64,000 bases of DNA. It comes from JBAZJI01 sp964596325. GTDB lineage: Bacteria > Patescibacteriota > Minisyncoccia > Minisyncoccales > JAGOPM01. The position numbers and the translations under genes were made by a program. Position 1 is the first letter of the stretch, and each line of letters opens with the position of its first letter. Shown here one piece after another: positions 1 through 9,161 of the stretch. The stretch lies in contig CAZQSQ010000001.1 in NCBI GenBank assembly GCA_964596325.1, positions 62,001-126,000 on the forward strand, read 5' to 3'. Below the pieces are notes generated by a model, which was not told the origin of the DNA, searched no databases, and saw nothing but the letters and a program-made list of their open reading frames with translations.

Positions 1-49
1 CCAAGAGGTTGTTGCAAAGGTTGATAAATTCATTTCAAAAATCAAATAA
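1..49 (+). CDS. C-terminal end of an unidentified protein (partial)
   Basis: The window opens inside a plus-strand gene. Reading from base 2 gives QEVVAKVDKFISKIK and then TAA at 47-49, directly followed by a hairpin terminator. The Lys-rich helical tail is too short to name the protein. Confidence 0.55.
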   Translation, partial: QEVVAKVDKFISKIK

Positions 50-72
50 TCCGCCCTCAAAGCGGATTTTTA
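48..72. terminator. Bidirectional hairpin terminator
   Basis: AATCCGC (48-54) pairs with GCGGATT (62-68) across a 7-nt loop, with TTTT after it on the plus strand and an A/T-rich flank on the other side. It closes the partial plus-strand gene and probably also the minus-strand run ending at 180. Bases 73-179 show nothing else recognisable. Confidence 0.65.
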
Positions 73-179
73 ATTATTATTATACTGGAGCCGCATTGCA
101 AACAACACTATAAACGGGATTATTAAAATCCTCCGTCAAGTAGCAGAGGCTTAGTCATTTTTTTTGAGTTCTAGGAAGA

Positions 180-1238
180 TCAGGCTAATTTAACCCGTGA
201 AAGCTCTTGAGGTTTATAAATTCCTGACTGGGTAATAAAAGCAGTTATCAATTTGGCCGGCGTAATATCAAAAACCGGATTATAGCTATCCGCCCCTTTG
301 GGTGCTACATCCCGGCTTAAATAACAGGTAAAATCCGTAATTTCTTCATCGTCGCGGATTTCGATTTTTATGTCGCTACCCTTGGGTGTCGCAAAATCTA
401 TGGTGGAATTAACTGCCGCCACATAAAAAGGAATATTATGCTCTTTGGCCATTAAGGCCAAAGGATATGTCCCGATTTTATTAGCCGTATCCCCATTGGC
501 GGCAATTCTATCGGCTCCGACGATAACCGCGTCTACCAAACCATGCGACATCAAGTAGCCATTAGCCCCGTCAACCACAATGGAATAATCAACATTAGCT
601 CGCGAGAGTTCCCAAGCGGTTAAACGGGATCCCTGTAGCATTGGCCGAGTTTCATCTACCCAGACTTTTAATTTCTTGCCAGACATTAAAGCCGAATAAA
701 TCGGGGCGCTGGCCGTGCCAAACCAAACTCCGGAAAGCGACCCGGCATTGCAATGCGTTTCAATTTTCATCCCGCTTTCCAAAAGTGCTGCCCCATGGCG
801 GCCGATGGCAATATTATTTTTTTCCTCGTGTTCAAGCAAATACAGCGCCTCCGCGCATATTTTTTCGCGCATTTCTTCCAAGGAGGGGCCATTGCCGCTG
901 TCCAAAACCTTTTTAACCGCCCAAGCCAAATTAACCGCCGTGGGCCGGGCTTTAATAATTTCACTGGCCGCATAATCCATATACTTGGAAAAACGATCCG
1001 CGCTCTTATCGCGAAAAGCCCGCGCGGCCAAATAAAGGCCGGCGGCACCGCAAGCGCCAAGGGCTTGGGCGCCCCGAATCCGCATCTTTTTAATAGCTTG
1101 AATACAATCCTGATAGCTGTCCAAGCGGCGAAATTTAAGATGCTGGGGCAAAGCCAGTTGGTCGACTATGAATGCGCAATCTTTTTTTATTTCTATTGTT
1201 TTAGGAAGACTTAGCTGAAAGCTCGCAAAATCTTGCAT
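180..1238 (-). CDS. mtnA: S-methyl-5-thioribose-1-phosphate isomerase family protein
   Basis: Converts an aldose 1-phosphate to the ketose 1-phosphate. At 352 aa it has the usual family length. Seen: RGAQALG (55-61), THCNAGSLSG (161-170) holding the family's catalytic Cys at 163, ETRPMLQGSRLTAWEL (196-211), and GADRIAANGD (241-250) holding the catalytic Asp at 243. These motifs favour MtnA over ribose-1,5-bisphosphate isomerase or eIF2B-like relatives. It is the last gene of a minus-strand run and its start overlaps the aldolase gene by 38 bp, so translation is probably coupled. With the phosphorylase and aldolase upstream, it would feed a ribulose 1-phosphate-type sugar (or its 5-deoxy or 5-methylthio form) to the aldolase. 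The substrate is inference. No other methionine-salvage genes (mtnB, mtnC, mtnD, mtnK) are visible here. Confidence 0.93.
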   Translation of the reverse strand: MQDFASFQLSLPKTIEIKKDCAFIVDQLALPQHLKFRRLDSYQDCIQAIKKMRIRGAQALGACGAAGLYLAARAFRDKSADRFSKYMDYAASEIIKARPTAVNLAWAVKKVLDSGNGPSLEEMREKICAEALYLLEHEEKNNIAIGRHGAALLESGMKIETHCNAGSLSGVWFGTASAPIYSALMSGKKLKVWVDETRPMLQGSRLTAWELSRANVDYSIVVDGANGYLMSHGLVDAVIVGADRIAANGDTANKIGTYPLALMAKEHNIPFYVAAVNSTIDFATPKGSDIKIEIRDDEEITDFTCYLSRDVAPKGADSYNPVFDITPAKLITAFITQSGIYKPQELSRVKLA

Positions 1239-1791
1239 GGTTTTGGCGGATTAATTTTAGGGCGGATTTGATGTCTTTGCCTATCGCCACTATCCCGTGC
1301 TTGTTCTGAATGATGTAATCTGATTTTTTAGAAGCCTTGGCCACAGCCGTAGCTGATTTTTGAGTACCGTAAGGTATGGGCGGCAAATAAACCACCCCGC
1401 CAAGCTTGCGGCGGCAGCGCCAAGCATCTTTGTCGTGGGCGTGCAATACCGCCTTGGCATCGCCGCGCGCTTTGTAAACCTGATTATGTAAACGCGCTTC
1501 CGAGCTGGGTTCATGATCGCCCAAGGTAAAAACCTTATTGCCGGCAACCTTGGCCACGAAAACAAAATCTTTAGATTTAAGGTTATAGGGATGCGAGCCG
1601 GTACGCTTAATGATAAAGCCCCGGCCGGAGCGCACTGAAATGTTGCCGCCATTCTTATCAATAAGGCCCATCTTCTTAAATTCTTTGCCCACAGAAATGA
1701 GCGAACGTATCAAACGCCGCTGCTCGGCATTAGGCGCAAATTCTCCCTTAAAAACCGTTTGGAATTTTGTCCCGATATACTTTTCTCCCAT
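1201..1791 (-). CDS. Class II aldolase/adducin family protein (Ald2/FucA-like)
   Basis: A 196-aa Zn-dependent sugar-phosphate aldolase of the FucA/AraD/adducin fold. Seen: GNISVR (49-54) for phosphate binding, EPSSEARLH (94-102) with the catalytic Glu expected at 98, LHAHD (116-120) giving two metal-binding His (117, 119), and a third His in KHGIVAIG (His165). The family cleaves ketose 1-phosphates to DHAP plus an aldehyde, or acts as MtnB dehydratase or ribulose-5-phosphate epimerase. Three bases separate it from the phosphorylase stop upstream, and its 3' end overlaps mtnA. That context fits cleavage of the MtnA product to DHAP, as in the DHAP shunt. The MtnB dehydratase role is the main alternative, but no downstream methionine-salvage enzymes are present. 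Confidence 0.88.
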   Translation of the reverse strand: MGEKYIGTKFQTVFKGEFAPNAEQRRLIRSLISVGKEFKKMGLIDKNGGNISVRSGRGFIIKRTGSHPYNLKSKDFVFVAKVAGNKVFTLGDHEPSSEARLHNQVYKARGDAKAVLHAHDKDAWRCRRKLGGVVYLPPIPYGTQKSATAVAKASKKSDYIIQNKHGIVAIGKDIKSALKLIRQNHARFCELSAKSS

Positions 1792-1794
1792 AAT

Positions 1795-2577
1795 TTATAT
1801 TCCGTAATCATCGTGCAAAATGCGGATAGCCTCCAAAACCGTCTGGGCAGCCTGATTTTCTTTTTTTATTAACCCCTCGCCTTTCTGCGCCTGTTCCGCA
1901 TATTTTCTTATCCCTTCGGATAAATCCTTAGCGCCGATTTTATTCACCACTAAAAGCAAAGCCCCGGCACGCACTCCATACATCCGTGCCAAAGGGTAAA
2001 GAGTTCCGATTTCCATTTCTTGAGCCAAGACGCCATAAGGGCGCCAAAAATCCTTGCGCTCCAAATTTTTAGCCGAATATAACCCATCGGCGGAAAGCGT
2101 AACCCCGGTGCGAAAATTCTGCTTGGTTTGCGTATAACGGCCATGGGCCGCCATCTCCAAAGCATGCAATACAAATCTGTCGGCAACAGCCGGGTATGGC
2201 AATGGCACAAAATCCAAAGCCGTGTGGTCCTCTCTAACCGCGCCTTCACTCACGACCAAATCACCCACTTCCACATATTCCTGATTGGAGCCGCAAGAAC
2301 CTATCCGGATTAAAACTTCAGCTCCCAAATTGCAAAGCTCTTTGATGGCAATGGCCGTTGAAGGCCCGCCAATGCCCGTAGAACAAACAGAAACATTAAT
2401 ACCCTGATATTTGCCGGTAACAGTACGAAATTCCCTGTTAAAGGCGATCTCTTTGGGTGCATCTAAAAGCTGGGCGATACGCGAAACCCTCCCCGGATCG
2501 CCGGACAAGATAACATAGCGGGCAATGTCCCCGCTCTTACACATGATATGCGGTTGCAAGCTAGAATCTTTAGGCAT
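1795..2577 (-). CDS. Uridine phosphorylase-like nucleoside phosphorylase
   Basis: Member of the PNP/UDP phosphorylase family, which splits nucleosides with phosphate into base plus (deoxy)ribose 1-phosphate. I start at ATG 2577 (260 aa); an in-frame TTG lies 9 bp upstream. Seen: LSGDPGRV near residue 24 (phosphate loop), STGIGGPSTAIA near 66-77, RIGSCGS near 91, and QEMEIGT near 186-192, whose Met and Glu contact the ribose. Spacing and motifs match Udp best, but MTA/adenosine phosphorylases share this fold. It stands 21 bp after the preceding small membrane-protein gene and 3 bp before the aldolase gene. It supplies the sugar 1-phosphate for the aldolase and MtnA downstream. The base preference is not decidable here. 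Confidence 0.88.
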   Translation of the reverse strand: MPKDSSLQPHIMCKSGDIARYVILSGDPGRVSRIAQLLDAPKEIAFNREFRTVTGKYQGINVSVCSTGIGGPSTAIAIKELCNLGAEVLIRIGSCGSNQEYVEVGDLVVSEGAVREDHTALDFVPLPYPAVADRFVLHALEMAAHGRYTQTKQNFRTGVTLSADGLYSAKNLERKDFWRPYGVLAQEMEIGTLYPLARMYGVRAGALLLVVNKIGAKDLSEGIRKYAEQAQKGEGLIKKENQAAQTVLEAIRILHDDYGI

Positions 2578-2598
2578 TAGGAACAATAAAAAAACCGG

Positions 2599-2991
2599 TT
2601 ATTTTTTGGCTTTATAATCTTTTATGGCCTGCGCCACCTTGCCGTCGTCTTTAATTTCCTCAATAAAAATTATTTGGCTCTTATTGATTTTCATGCTGTC
2701 TTTGGGGCCATGCAGCTCGCTGCCCCTCTTGATTAAAACTAAATTTTGATCCGCGGCTTCTTTTTGTAGGGCTTCGGGAACCTGCAAGTAATAAACATCC
2801 GATAAAACCACGTATTGGCTGTCGGCATACGTTATTTTGCCGAAAAAAACTTGGTTATTGGTCAGAAACACTGATTGATAGGCATCATTTCTCACAAAAG
2901 AGATATTATTCCAGACAAAATATAAACCCAGCAAACCGACGATTTCCAACGCAAGCATCAAAACAAAACAAAATGTAATTATTTTTTTCAT
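2599..2991 (-). CDS. Small single-pass membrane protein, unknown function
   Basis: A 130-aa protein with a hydrophobic N-terminal segment (about 4-26) acting as signal anchor, then a soluble domain with YQSVFLTNNQVFFGKI near 38-53 and a Lys-rich tail. I recall proteins of this type as widespread in CPR genomes without a function. It follows the 227-aa gene by 8 bp and precedes the phosphorylase gene by 21 bp, so it is probably cotranscribed with both. The soluble part likely faces outward. Nothing in it suggests catalysis. Confidence 0.75.
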   Translation of the reverse strand: MKKIITFCFVLMLALEIVGLLGLYFVWNNISFVRNDAYQSVFLTNNQVFFGKITYADSQYVVLSDVYYLQVPEALQKEAADQNLVLIKRGSELHGPKDSMKINKSQIIFIEEIKDDGKVAQAIKDYKAKK

Positions 2992-2999
2992 AATATTTT

Positions 3000-3683
3000 T
3001 TATTTTCCAAAAATTATAACCGCCTGCGCATCTTTAGCGGGCTTCTCTCCGGCGGGCAGAGAGGCGATTGCCTTAAGCCCCAAAAAATTTTCCAAAGCCG
3101 AAATGTCAGCGCCCGACACATTAACCAGAACCGTATTCTTATAATCGCGGCGGGCAGCAAAAACCACTCGGCTAATGGTTGCCCCACGGGCCTTGAGCTC
3201 TTCCATCAAAGTATCGGCAGCTTTTAGATCCGGGGTGCCGTTGCGCATTTCAATCTTCACATTCAAGGCCGCTTCAGCCTGCCCCGGAGGCAAAATAACA
3301 GGCCCGACATTAACCAAAACATCGCGCTGCGAACTGTATAAAATCGCTTTTTTGGTATTAGGAAAAATCAAAAGCGTATCGCCATTCTGCACATTGGAAA
3401 AAAAGGCATCTTCTTTTTGTAATTTTTGCGCGTCGGTTACTGTGGAAATTATCGGGTCCTCGGCGGGCAAAATAATGTGCTTGGAAATTTTTTCCAACAG
3501 GCTCTGGGGTGTCTGAGTATTATTGGCATTTTGCGGAGCTACCGGTTTACTGTTTTCCCGAAAAAGAAAATACCAAGCGGCAAAGCAAATGGCCAACAGG
3601 AAAATAATAAAAATAATTATTTTCCAAGCATTGGCCGTTTTTGATGTCTCGGAATTTTTTGAAGGTTGATAGATTTCGGTCAT
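3000..3683 (-). CDS. Single-pass membrane protein, unknown function
   Basis: A 227-aa protein. It has a short polar N-terminus, a transmembrane segment (about 20-45), a Pro/Asn/Thr linker, and a globular domain ending in NAVIIFGK-like strands (AQAVIIFGK at the C-terminus). The order of segments predicts an outward-facing domain. It lies 22 bp after the stop of the S74 protein gene and 8 bp before the 130-aa membrane protein gene, and the two may work as a pair. I do not recognise the domain; a weak resemblance to LytR C-terminal-type folds is only an impression. Confidence 0.75.
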   Translation of the reverse strand: MTEIYQPSKNSETSKTANAWKIIIFIIFLLAICFAAWYFLFRENSKPVAPQNANNTQTPQSLLEKISKHIILPAEDPIISTVTDAQKLQKEDAFFSNVQNGDTLLIFPNTKKAILYSSQRDVLVNVGPVILPPGQAEAALNVKIEMRNGTPDLKAADTLMEELKARGATISRVVFAARRDYKNTVLVNVSGADISALENFLGLKAIASLPAGEKPAKDAQAVIIFGK

Positions 3684-3705
3684 ATTTGCTGGTCAAAAAA
3701 TAAAA

Positions 3706-6700
3706 TTAATTTATTGGCTCGCTGCTGCTTACCGCCTCAGGCAAGGTGGAAGAAACCGAGGATGTAGCCATTTCATTATTAATTATCGGCTCGCTACTGC
3801 TGGAATTCACAGCCTCTGTGGAGGTTAGAGCAACTTCAGGGGTACTTGTGGCAAAAGTGCTGGGGACAAATGGCGCGGCCACATTTGGCAAACTATTGGC
3901 CACGATAATCTTGGTTTCGTCGGCAATGGCAAAAGCGTGCCAGTTAAAAAACATTTCTTGGCTCTGGGCCGGGCTGACCACCAGATCAAAACCGGATTTA
4001 GTAATATTATCCACCCCGAACTTCGCCTCAATTATGCCAATGGGCGTAACGGTAATAATGGGCAAAGTATCATAAACTTTACTGAAAGCAATATGCGCAC
4101 TGGCCTGCCCCGTGGGCACCATAACTTGACCGACCGTATCAAGACCCAATGTCACATTATCCTTGACGAGCAGCTTCCCTTCCACTTTAAGCTCGCCAAC
4201 CGTAACATTGCCGGCAAAACTGGAAGTGGCAACTTTTAGAGCCTCTATCTGGGCTTGCTGCTCCTGAATGGCGGCGGTAAGAATAGCCTCAATACCGCCA
4301 GTATTCATTGAATAAAAATCGCCAAAATTAGATACGAATTCCGGGACAACGCCCATCATTTCTTGCGCAATAAATCCGTAATGCATTTTACTATCAATAG
4401 TTCTGAGCTTTTGAGCCGCAACGTCATTCCATTGGTATTTGACTGGATGCATTAACCCCAACAAATTTAATGCCTCGCCCTTAAGATCTCCACGAATATT
4501 TTTTAATCTGGCATCGGAAGGAACGCTCCAATTTGGCCCATCTAACTTATAAGCACTGCCGCCAACGGAAAACGTATAGTCCAAAGAATTCAAATCTGCC
4601 ATTGTTTCATTAATGCCAACTTTATTCTCTGGATAGACGGTTGCCCCACTCCCAAGATCGCCGATAATAGCATATGGGCTAGGCGGTGTAACATTGGAAT
4701 CTATCCATAACCGATTTCCCGCATTACTGTCTACCGTTAAATTCGAACCAATTACGATATTATTTGAACTATTACCTAAACCTAATCCACCATTGCCTCC
4801 TATAGCCGTATTTCCAGTACCCTGAGTCAAAGTGATTAATGATTGGTATCCAACACCCGTATTCAAACCGGTAGCATCCTCGGCATTGTATGCCATTAAA
4901 GCAGCGGAACCAAGGGCGGTATTTTGCAGAGATCTAACCACTTTTAGCGCATTAAAGCCAACCCCCGTATTATCATCAATTGCCGGATTGGGAGCATCAG
5001 GAGAAACTGCGAAAGCACCGATTCCCGTATTCCTGTTTCCCAAATTTCTTTGTAATGCATCAAAACCAACGGCAGTATTCCCTTGCCCTGTACTATTAAA
5101 AGCTAAAGCTTCGTAACCAACGGCCGTATTTTGAATCCCACCCGCATTCGTACTAAGTGCTCCATACCCAACAGCTGTAGAACTAGGAGCGGTATTATTT
5201 ACGGCGGCCTGATAACCAACAGCCGTAACCGCGGCCGAAGGCGAAAGCATAGCAGCTTGATAACCAACAGCCGTTATACTGCCTCCCGCGGCAGCCATAC
5301 CAGCTGAAGGGCCGAGCAAAACATTCCCAGGAGCAAGTGTACCAATATCATTGGAAGTAATGGCAATTGAAGTCGTGTTTGACTGAATGGCCAGCTCGTT
5401 ATAATTCTTATACAATCTGGACAAAAGCAAAGAATTGAATGTCGTGCCAGTGGTATTTATTTGCAACATGGCGGAAAGCTGCGAAGAAGTGGCGCCCAAG
5501 CCCAACTGTGAAGAAGTGGCATTATAAATAAATGTAGAAGTACCCGCCAACGTACTATTATCCGCCCAATATGCTACGGAATTATACCCGGCCGCTACAC
5601 CGGTCATGGCCGTGCCACTGGCCGCCGTATAAGAACTCCAAGCACCATTCTGGAAAAAGCTGAATCGCTCGTTGGTCAAATCGTAATACATCGAACCGGT
5701 CACGGAAGCTGGCGTAGTGCTAGTTGGGATAAATAAGGCGGCGCCGTCCAAATTAAAGGCTTGGCTCATCACGGTCGTGGTCCCGATTGCCACACCCTTG
5801 GTAGAAGAAACATAAACTAAACCCGCCCGATTGCCAGCCGTATCTTGGATGATAAAGGCACCAGAACCGCCCTCTTGCAAAAGCTGCCAAGTGCCCGAAC
5901 CAATATAGGTAGTGGAGGCATACATATTAAGCCAGCGATATGAGGCACTACCCAAACTGTAAGTGAGATTGGCTTCGGGCAAAATATTGCGCATGGTCGA
6001 AGTGCCGTAGACCGCCAAATCAGCATCACGGATTTCCACCGCATCAGTGCCGGCTTTTTCTAAAATACCCAAACGCCCAACCCCAGGGCTCATGGCGGTA
6101 GGATTAGAAGTAGCCCAAATGAAACTGTTCGCACCACCATTCATACCAAAACCGCCCCCACTGGTAAAAGAGAAAGAGGTGGCATTAACTCCATTCATGA
6201 GATAGAAATTACCAGAAGCTCCGGTCACCAATTTTATCATATCCTCATCCATATAAAGACCGGAGAAACCGCCGTCTGCCCCGCTTTCTACAAAAAGCCC
6301 GCCGGCTGAATTGGCGCCATTAGGCGTCCAAGAAGTGAGCGCAGCGCTAGTGCTAACATGCAAAATTCCATTATTTGTCCCCAAACGATAACCGCTAGTC
6401 GAGGCATTAACTGTGCCAGCCACATCCAAAGAATAGGCAGGCGTGGTTGTATTTATACCCACGCGATATCCGCCCGCGGTAGAGGTTACAGTTAAAGTAT
6501 TTGTTGCATTCCAAGTAACACCTCCACCGTTTACCAAAGTCTGCCCGAGTGTGCCGCTAGGCAAACCATTACCCGAAGGAGTTTGCCAGACCGCTTTACC
6601 GCTAACGTAAGTTAAAACTTGGTTGTCGGTGCCAGAATAGCGCGTGACATCATAGGCGCCAAGTGTAGTGGTACCGCTAATGCGCGCATTGCCCACTACG

Positions 6701-6969
6701 TCCAAGGGATAGGCAGGCGTGGTTGTACCAATGCCCAAACGATAAGCGAAATAAGAAGCTGTGGAAGTGGAGTCGAAAGCCAAACCTCCATTGGACTTGA
6801 TGCCAGAAGGGCCCACGGTCAAGCCACTGCCCACATACAAAGAATTAGCCACCACGGCATTTTCCGTAATGTTGGCAAAATTAGTTTCGATATTGCCCGC
6901 GTTGAGAGTCGGCAAATCCGCACCGCTGATATCGAGCGCCACTACTCCTCCAGTCCAATCAGCCACAAA
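3706..6969 (-). CDS. Peptidase S74 / intramolecular chaperone surface protein, 3' part (interrupted by assembly gap)
   Basis: The C-terminal 1087 residues of a large secreted fibre-like protein whose 5' part is at 7070-9139. It opens with FVADWTGGVVALDIS, an LVIVD beta-propeller-like blade. It continues with beta-rich Thr/Ser repeats (TTTPAYPLDVVGNARISGT type) and a left-handed roll with repeats such as NTAVGYEAL, NTAVGFDAL, NTGIGAF and NTALGSAAL. The S74 module follows: SDARLKNIRGDL, then HYGFIAQEM. In endosialidase-type chaperones the Ser of SDxRLK is the self-cleavage site. A coiled stretch (IQEQQAQIEALK), a beta domain and a low-complexity Ser/Thr/Glu tail come after it. A trailing domain of about 240 residues after S74 is unusual, since the chaperone is normally terminal. 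No phage genes surround it, so a cell-surface role is likelier than a tail fibre. Confidence 0.85.
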   Translation of the reverse strand, partial: FVADWTGGVVALDISGADLPTLNAGNIETNFANITENAVVANSLYVGSGLTVGPSGIKSNGGLAFDSTSTASYFAYRLGIGTTTPAYPLDVVGNARISGTTTLGAYDVTRYSGTDNQVLTYVSGKAVWQTPSGNGLPSGTLGQTLVNGGGVTWNATNTLTVTSTAGGYRVGINTTTPAYSLDVAGTVNASTSGYRLGTNNGILHVSTSAALTSWTPNGANSAGGLFVESGADGGFSGLYMDEDMIKLVTGASGNFYLMNGVNATSFSFTSGGGFGMNGGANSFIWATSNPTAMSPGVGRLGILEKAGTDAVEIRDADLAVYGTSTMRNILPEANLTYSLGSASYRWLNMYASTTYIGSGTWQLLQEGGSGAFIIQDTAGNRAGLVYVSSTKGVAIGTTTVMSQAFNLDGAALFIPTSTTPASVTGSMYYDLTNERFSFFQNGAWSSYTAASGTAMTGVAAGYNSVAYWADNSTLAGTSTFIYNATSSQLGLGATSSQLSAMLQINTTGTTFNSLLLSRLYKNYNELAIQSNTTSIAITSNDIGTLAPGNVLLGPSAGMAAAGGSITAVGYQAAMLSPSAAVTAVGYQAAVNNTAPSSTAVGYGALSTNAGGIQNTAVGYEALAFNSTGQGNTAVGFDALQRNLGNRNTGIGAFAVSPDAPNPAIDDNTGVGFNALKVVRSLQNTALGSAALMAYNAEDATGLNTGVGYQSLITLTQGTGNTAIGGNGGLGLGNSSNNIVIGSNLTVDSNAGNRLWIDSNVTPPSPYAIIGDLGSGATVYPENKVGINETMADLNSLDYTFSVGGSAYKLDGPNWSVPSDARLKNIRGDLKGEALNLLGLMHPVKYQWNDVAAQKLRTIDSKMHYGFIAQEMMGVVPEFVSNFGDFYSMNTGGIEAILTAAIQEQQAQIEALKVATSSFAGNVTVGELKVEGKLLVKDNVTLGLDTVGQVMVPTGQASAHIAFSKVYDTLPIITVTPIGIIEAKFGVDNITKSGFDLVVSPAQSQEMFFNWHAFAIADETKIIVANSLPNVAAPFVPSTFATSTPEVALTSTEAVNSSSSEPIINNEMATSSVSSTLPEAVSSSEPIN

Positions 6970-7069
6970 NNNNNNNNNNNNNNNNNNNNNNNNNNNNNNN
7001 NNNNNNNNNNNNNNNNNNNNNNNNNNNNNNNNNNNNNNNNNNNNNNNNNNNNNNNNNNNNNNNNNNNNN
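6970..7069. other. Assembly gap (100 Ns)
   Basis: Exactly 100 undetermined bases, the conventional filler for a scaffold join of unknown length. The reading frame is open on both sides to the gap edge, but the two frames differ if the gap is taken as 100 bp, so the true length is not 100. LVIVD-like blade sequence on both sides suggests that collapsed repeats caused the break. Confidence 0.98.
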
Positions 7070-9139
7070 GGCAATAAAAACCTCCTCCATGTAATCGGAA
7101 GTCTGAACGGATGTATAAGTGCTTAGCAAAGACATATTGGCGCGATCAGAAATATCATAAAAATCTACGTGAGCATTGCCTGCCCCGCTATCATTATCAG
7201 AAACTGCCAAAATTTTTCCGCTTAGCGAAAGACCGTTGGCATAATTAGCCGAAGAGGAGCTGATTTTGGAAATTGTTCCGGTCGAATATTGGAAAATGTT
7301 TCCGCCATTGATTGTCAAACGTTGGGCCGGTGTGGAGGTGCCCAAGCCTAAACGGTTGTTGGTATCGTCCCAATAAAAATTGGCATTGTCTTGGGCGATC
7401 TGACTATTTGCCCCAACAAATAAGGCCGACCCAGCCGTAAAGCCGGAAAGTACAGTTGCTCCCAAGGTAGAAGTGCCATTTACGGTCAATGATGCAATGG
7501 TAGTTGTTGCCAACGTGGAGGTGCCGGTAACCGAAAGCATCCCCCCGGTCCATAAATTGCTCGTCAAGGTCAGGGCCGTGCCCGAAGCGGTAGCAAAGGA
7601 TAAATGCCCGGTAAAAGTTCCCGTTGAGGCGGTAAAATTACTGGCATAAAAATTAGTGGCCGTGGCATTGGTGAAAAACGCACTGGAAGCATTGAGGAGG
7701 CTGATGGTCGTGGTGGCCATAGTAGCCGGACCATTAAAGGTTGTCGTATTAAATGTGGCCGAATTGCTCACATATAAATTAGTGGTAGTAGAGTTGCCTG
7801 CCGTTGAATTATAAACATACAAATTGCCCGAGGTAGCATTGGTAAAAGACGCATTTGCCGCATTAACCGTGCTGGCATTAAGAAAAGTCAAGCTGGTGGT
7901 GGATAAATAAGTATTACCCTGCACAGTCAAGGTTGTTGAAACTGTCGTAGTCGCCAAGTAAGTATCGCCCAACACCGTAAGCTGGGTGGTTGTCACTGAG
8001 CTGCTCGACATAAAATCCGCAACACGATACCCGGTGGTAATCATTCGCGTGCCGTCAAAAACAATTATTTGATTGGCAGTCAGCTGCCCAGAAGTGGCAT
8101 TGGTACCACCATTATCAATTCCCAAAGTGCTGGTTACCTGATCGGTAGACAAATTAATTTCCGCCCGCAAAGCATTGGCAGCCACTTTAAGACCGGCGCC
8201 AGTCAAATCGGTTATGGAATCGACTCCTAAAATAAACTGGGTGGTGGAAACCGTGCCCACGGTCAAAAGCCCGGCCGTGCCCGAATCGGAAAGCGTCAAT
8301 AATGTATTGGGGCTGGCCGCGCTATCTTTAACCGTCAGGGTGCCAGCAGAATCGCCACTCCCCAAAGTAATGGTTGGCGTTGTACTAGTAAACTGCATGG
8401 CCTGGGCCACAACTAATTGCGTTGTTGAGGCCACACCGGATTGATTTATAGAAAATAATTCCGCACCGGAAGCATTGGCGATTTGCAGTTTGTAAACCGT
8501 TTGACTGGTTACAATATTTTGCAAAACCATGGAAACCGAAGTAGCGGCACTTCCCGTCCATGCCGAGCCATTGAGCAAAAATGAGGCCGAATTAAAATTA
8601 CCCCCGGCCGTGGCCGTGCCCAAAGCTTCCCCGACAAGAGAATTCGCGCCGCTGTCATAAAAATTACCAACGCGCTTGGCATTAAATGCATAAGGAGCGG
8701 CCCCAAGTTGCACGCGTGGGCTGGCCTCGGTATTGCTGGATAAATCCGTGCCGATGGTTACGCCCAAATAAAGCGTGCTGGTTGTAAAATCCAAATTTGC
8801 AGGAAAAGGTATGCAAGAGCCGAGCTTAGCCGTAAAATAACCGCGGTCATCAGGTTGGACTTGGGCGCAATTACCAAGGCCTTGGTCATAAAGCTCACTC
8901 CATAAAACTGGCCCGCCGGAGGAAGTTGCCTGCGTATTGCCATTGCCGTTGGTGGCGTCGTTATAAATCGTAAAGCGGATGGAAGTGCTCGCCGAAATCG
9001 GGAAGCCCGAAGCATCACGCAACCGCGAATGGTAATTCATGAAAGACGGTGTTGCAGCCCAAGCCGTGACGGCCAAAAGCGCCATACCAAACGTCGCGAT
9101 AATTATTTTAACTGGCAATTGTTTGATGTTTTTAGGCAT
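7070..9139 (-). CDS. Peptidase S74 surface protein, 5' part (signal peptide, repeats; interrupted by gap)
   Basis: The first 690 codons of the same protein. It has a clear signal peptide (Lys-rich start, hydrophobic core about 10-24, AWAATPS cleavage region), then SFMNYHSRLRDASGFPIS, a motif common at the head of CPR S74 proteins. Long Ser/Thr/Asn beta repeats follow (STTTNLYVSNSATFN, LSTTSLTFLNAST type). The last residues before the gap (GKILAVSDNDSG and VDFYDISDRANMSLL) look like LVIVD propeller blades. The gene starts 22 bp after the Ig/membrane protein gene stop, and no terminator lies between, so it is probably cotranscribed with the dockerin and cohesin-like genes. Export by Sec and display or release at the cell surface are inferred. 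Confidence 0.85.
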
Positions 9140-9161
9140 CTTTTTGAAAATTTAATAGTAA

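Noticed and set aside
180..1238. Ribose-1,5-bisphosphate isomerase (AMP-RuBisCO pathway)
   Set aside because: ETRPMLQGSRLTAWEL and the 352-aa length match MtnA better, and no RuBisCO or AMP phosphorylase gene is nearby.
3706..7074. Separate gene starting inside the N-run
   Set aside because: A start codon cannot be read in Ns; the sequence after the gap continues the propeller-like region of the upstream part.
3706..9139. Prophage tail fibre because of the S74 domain
   Set aside because: No capsid, terminase, portal or lysis genes nearby; the neighbours are dockerin, Ig and metabolic genes, and the protein has a Sec signal peptide.
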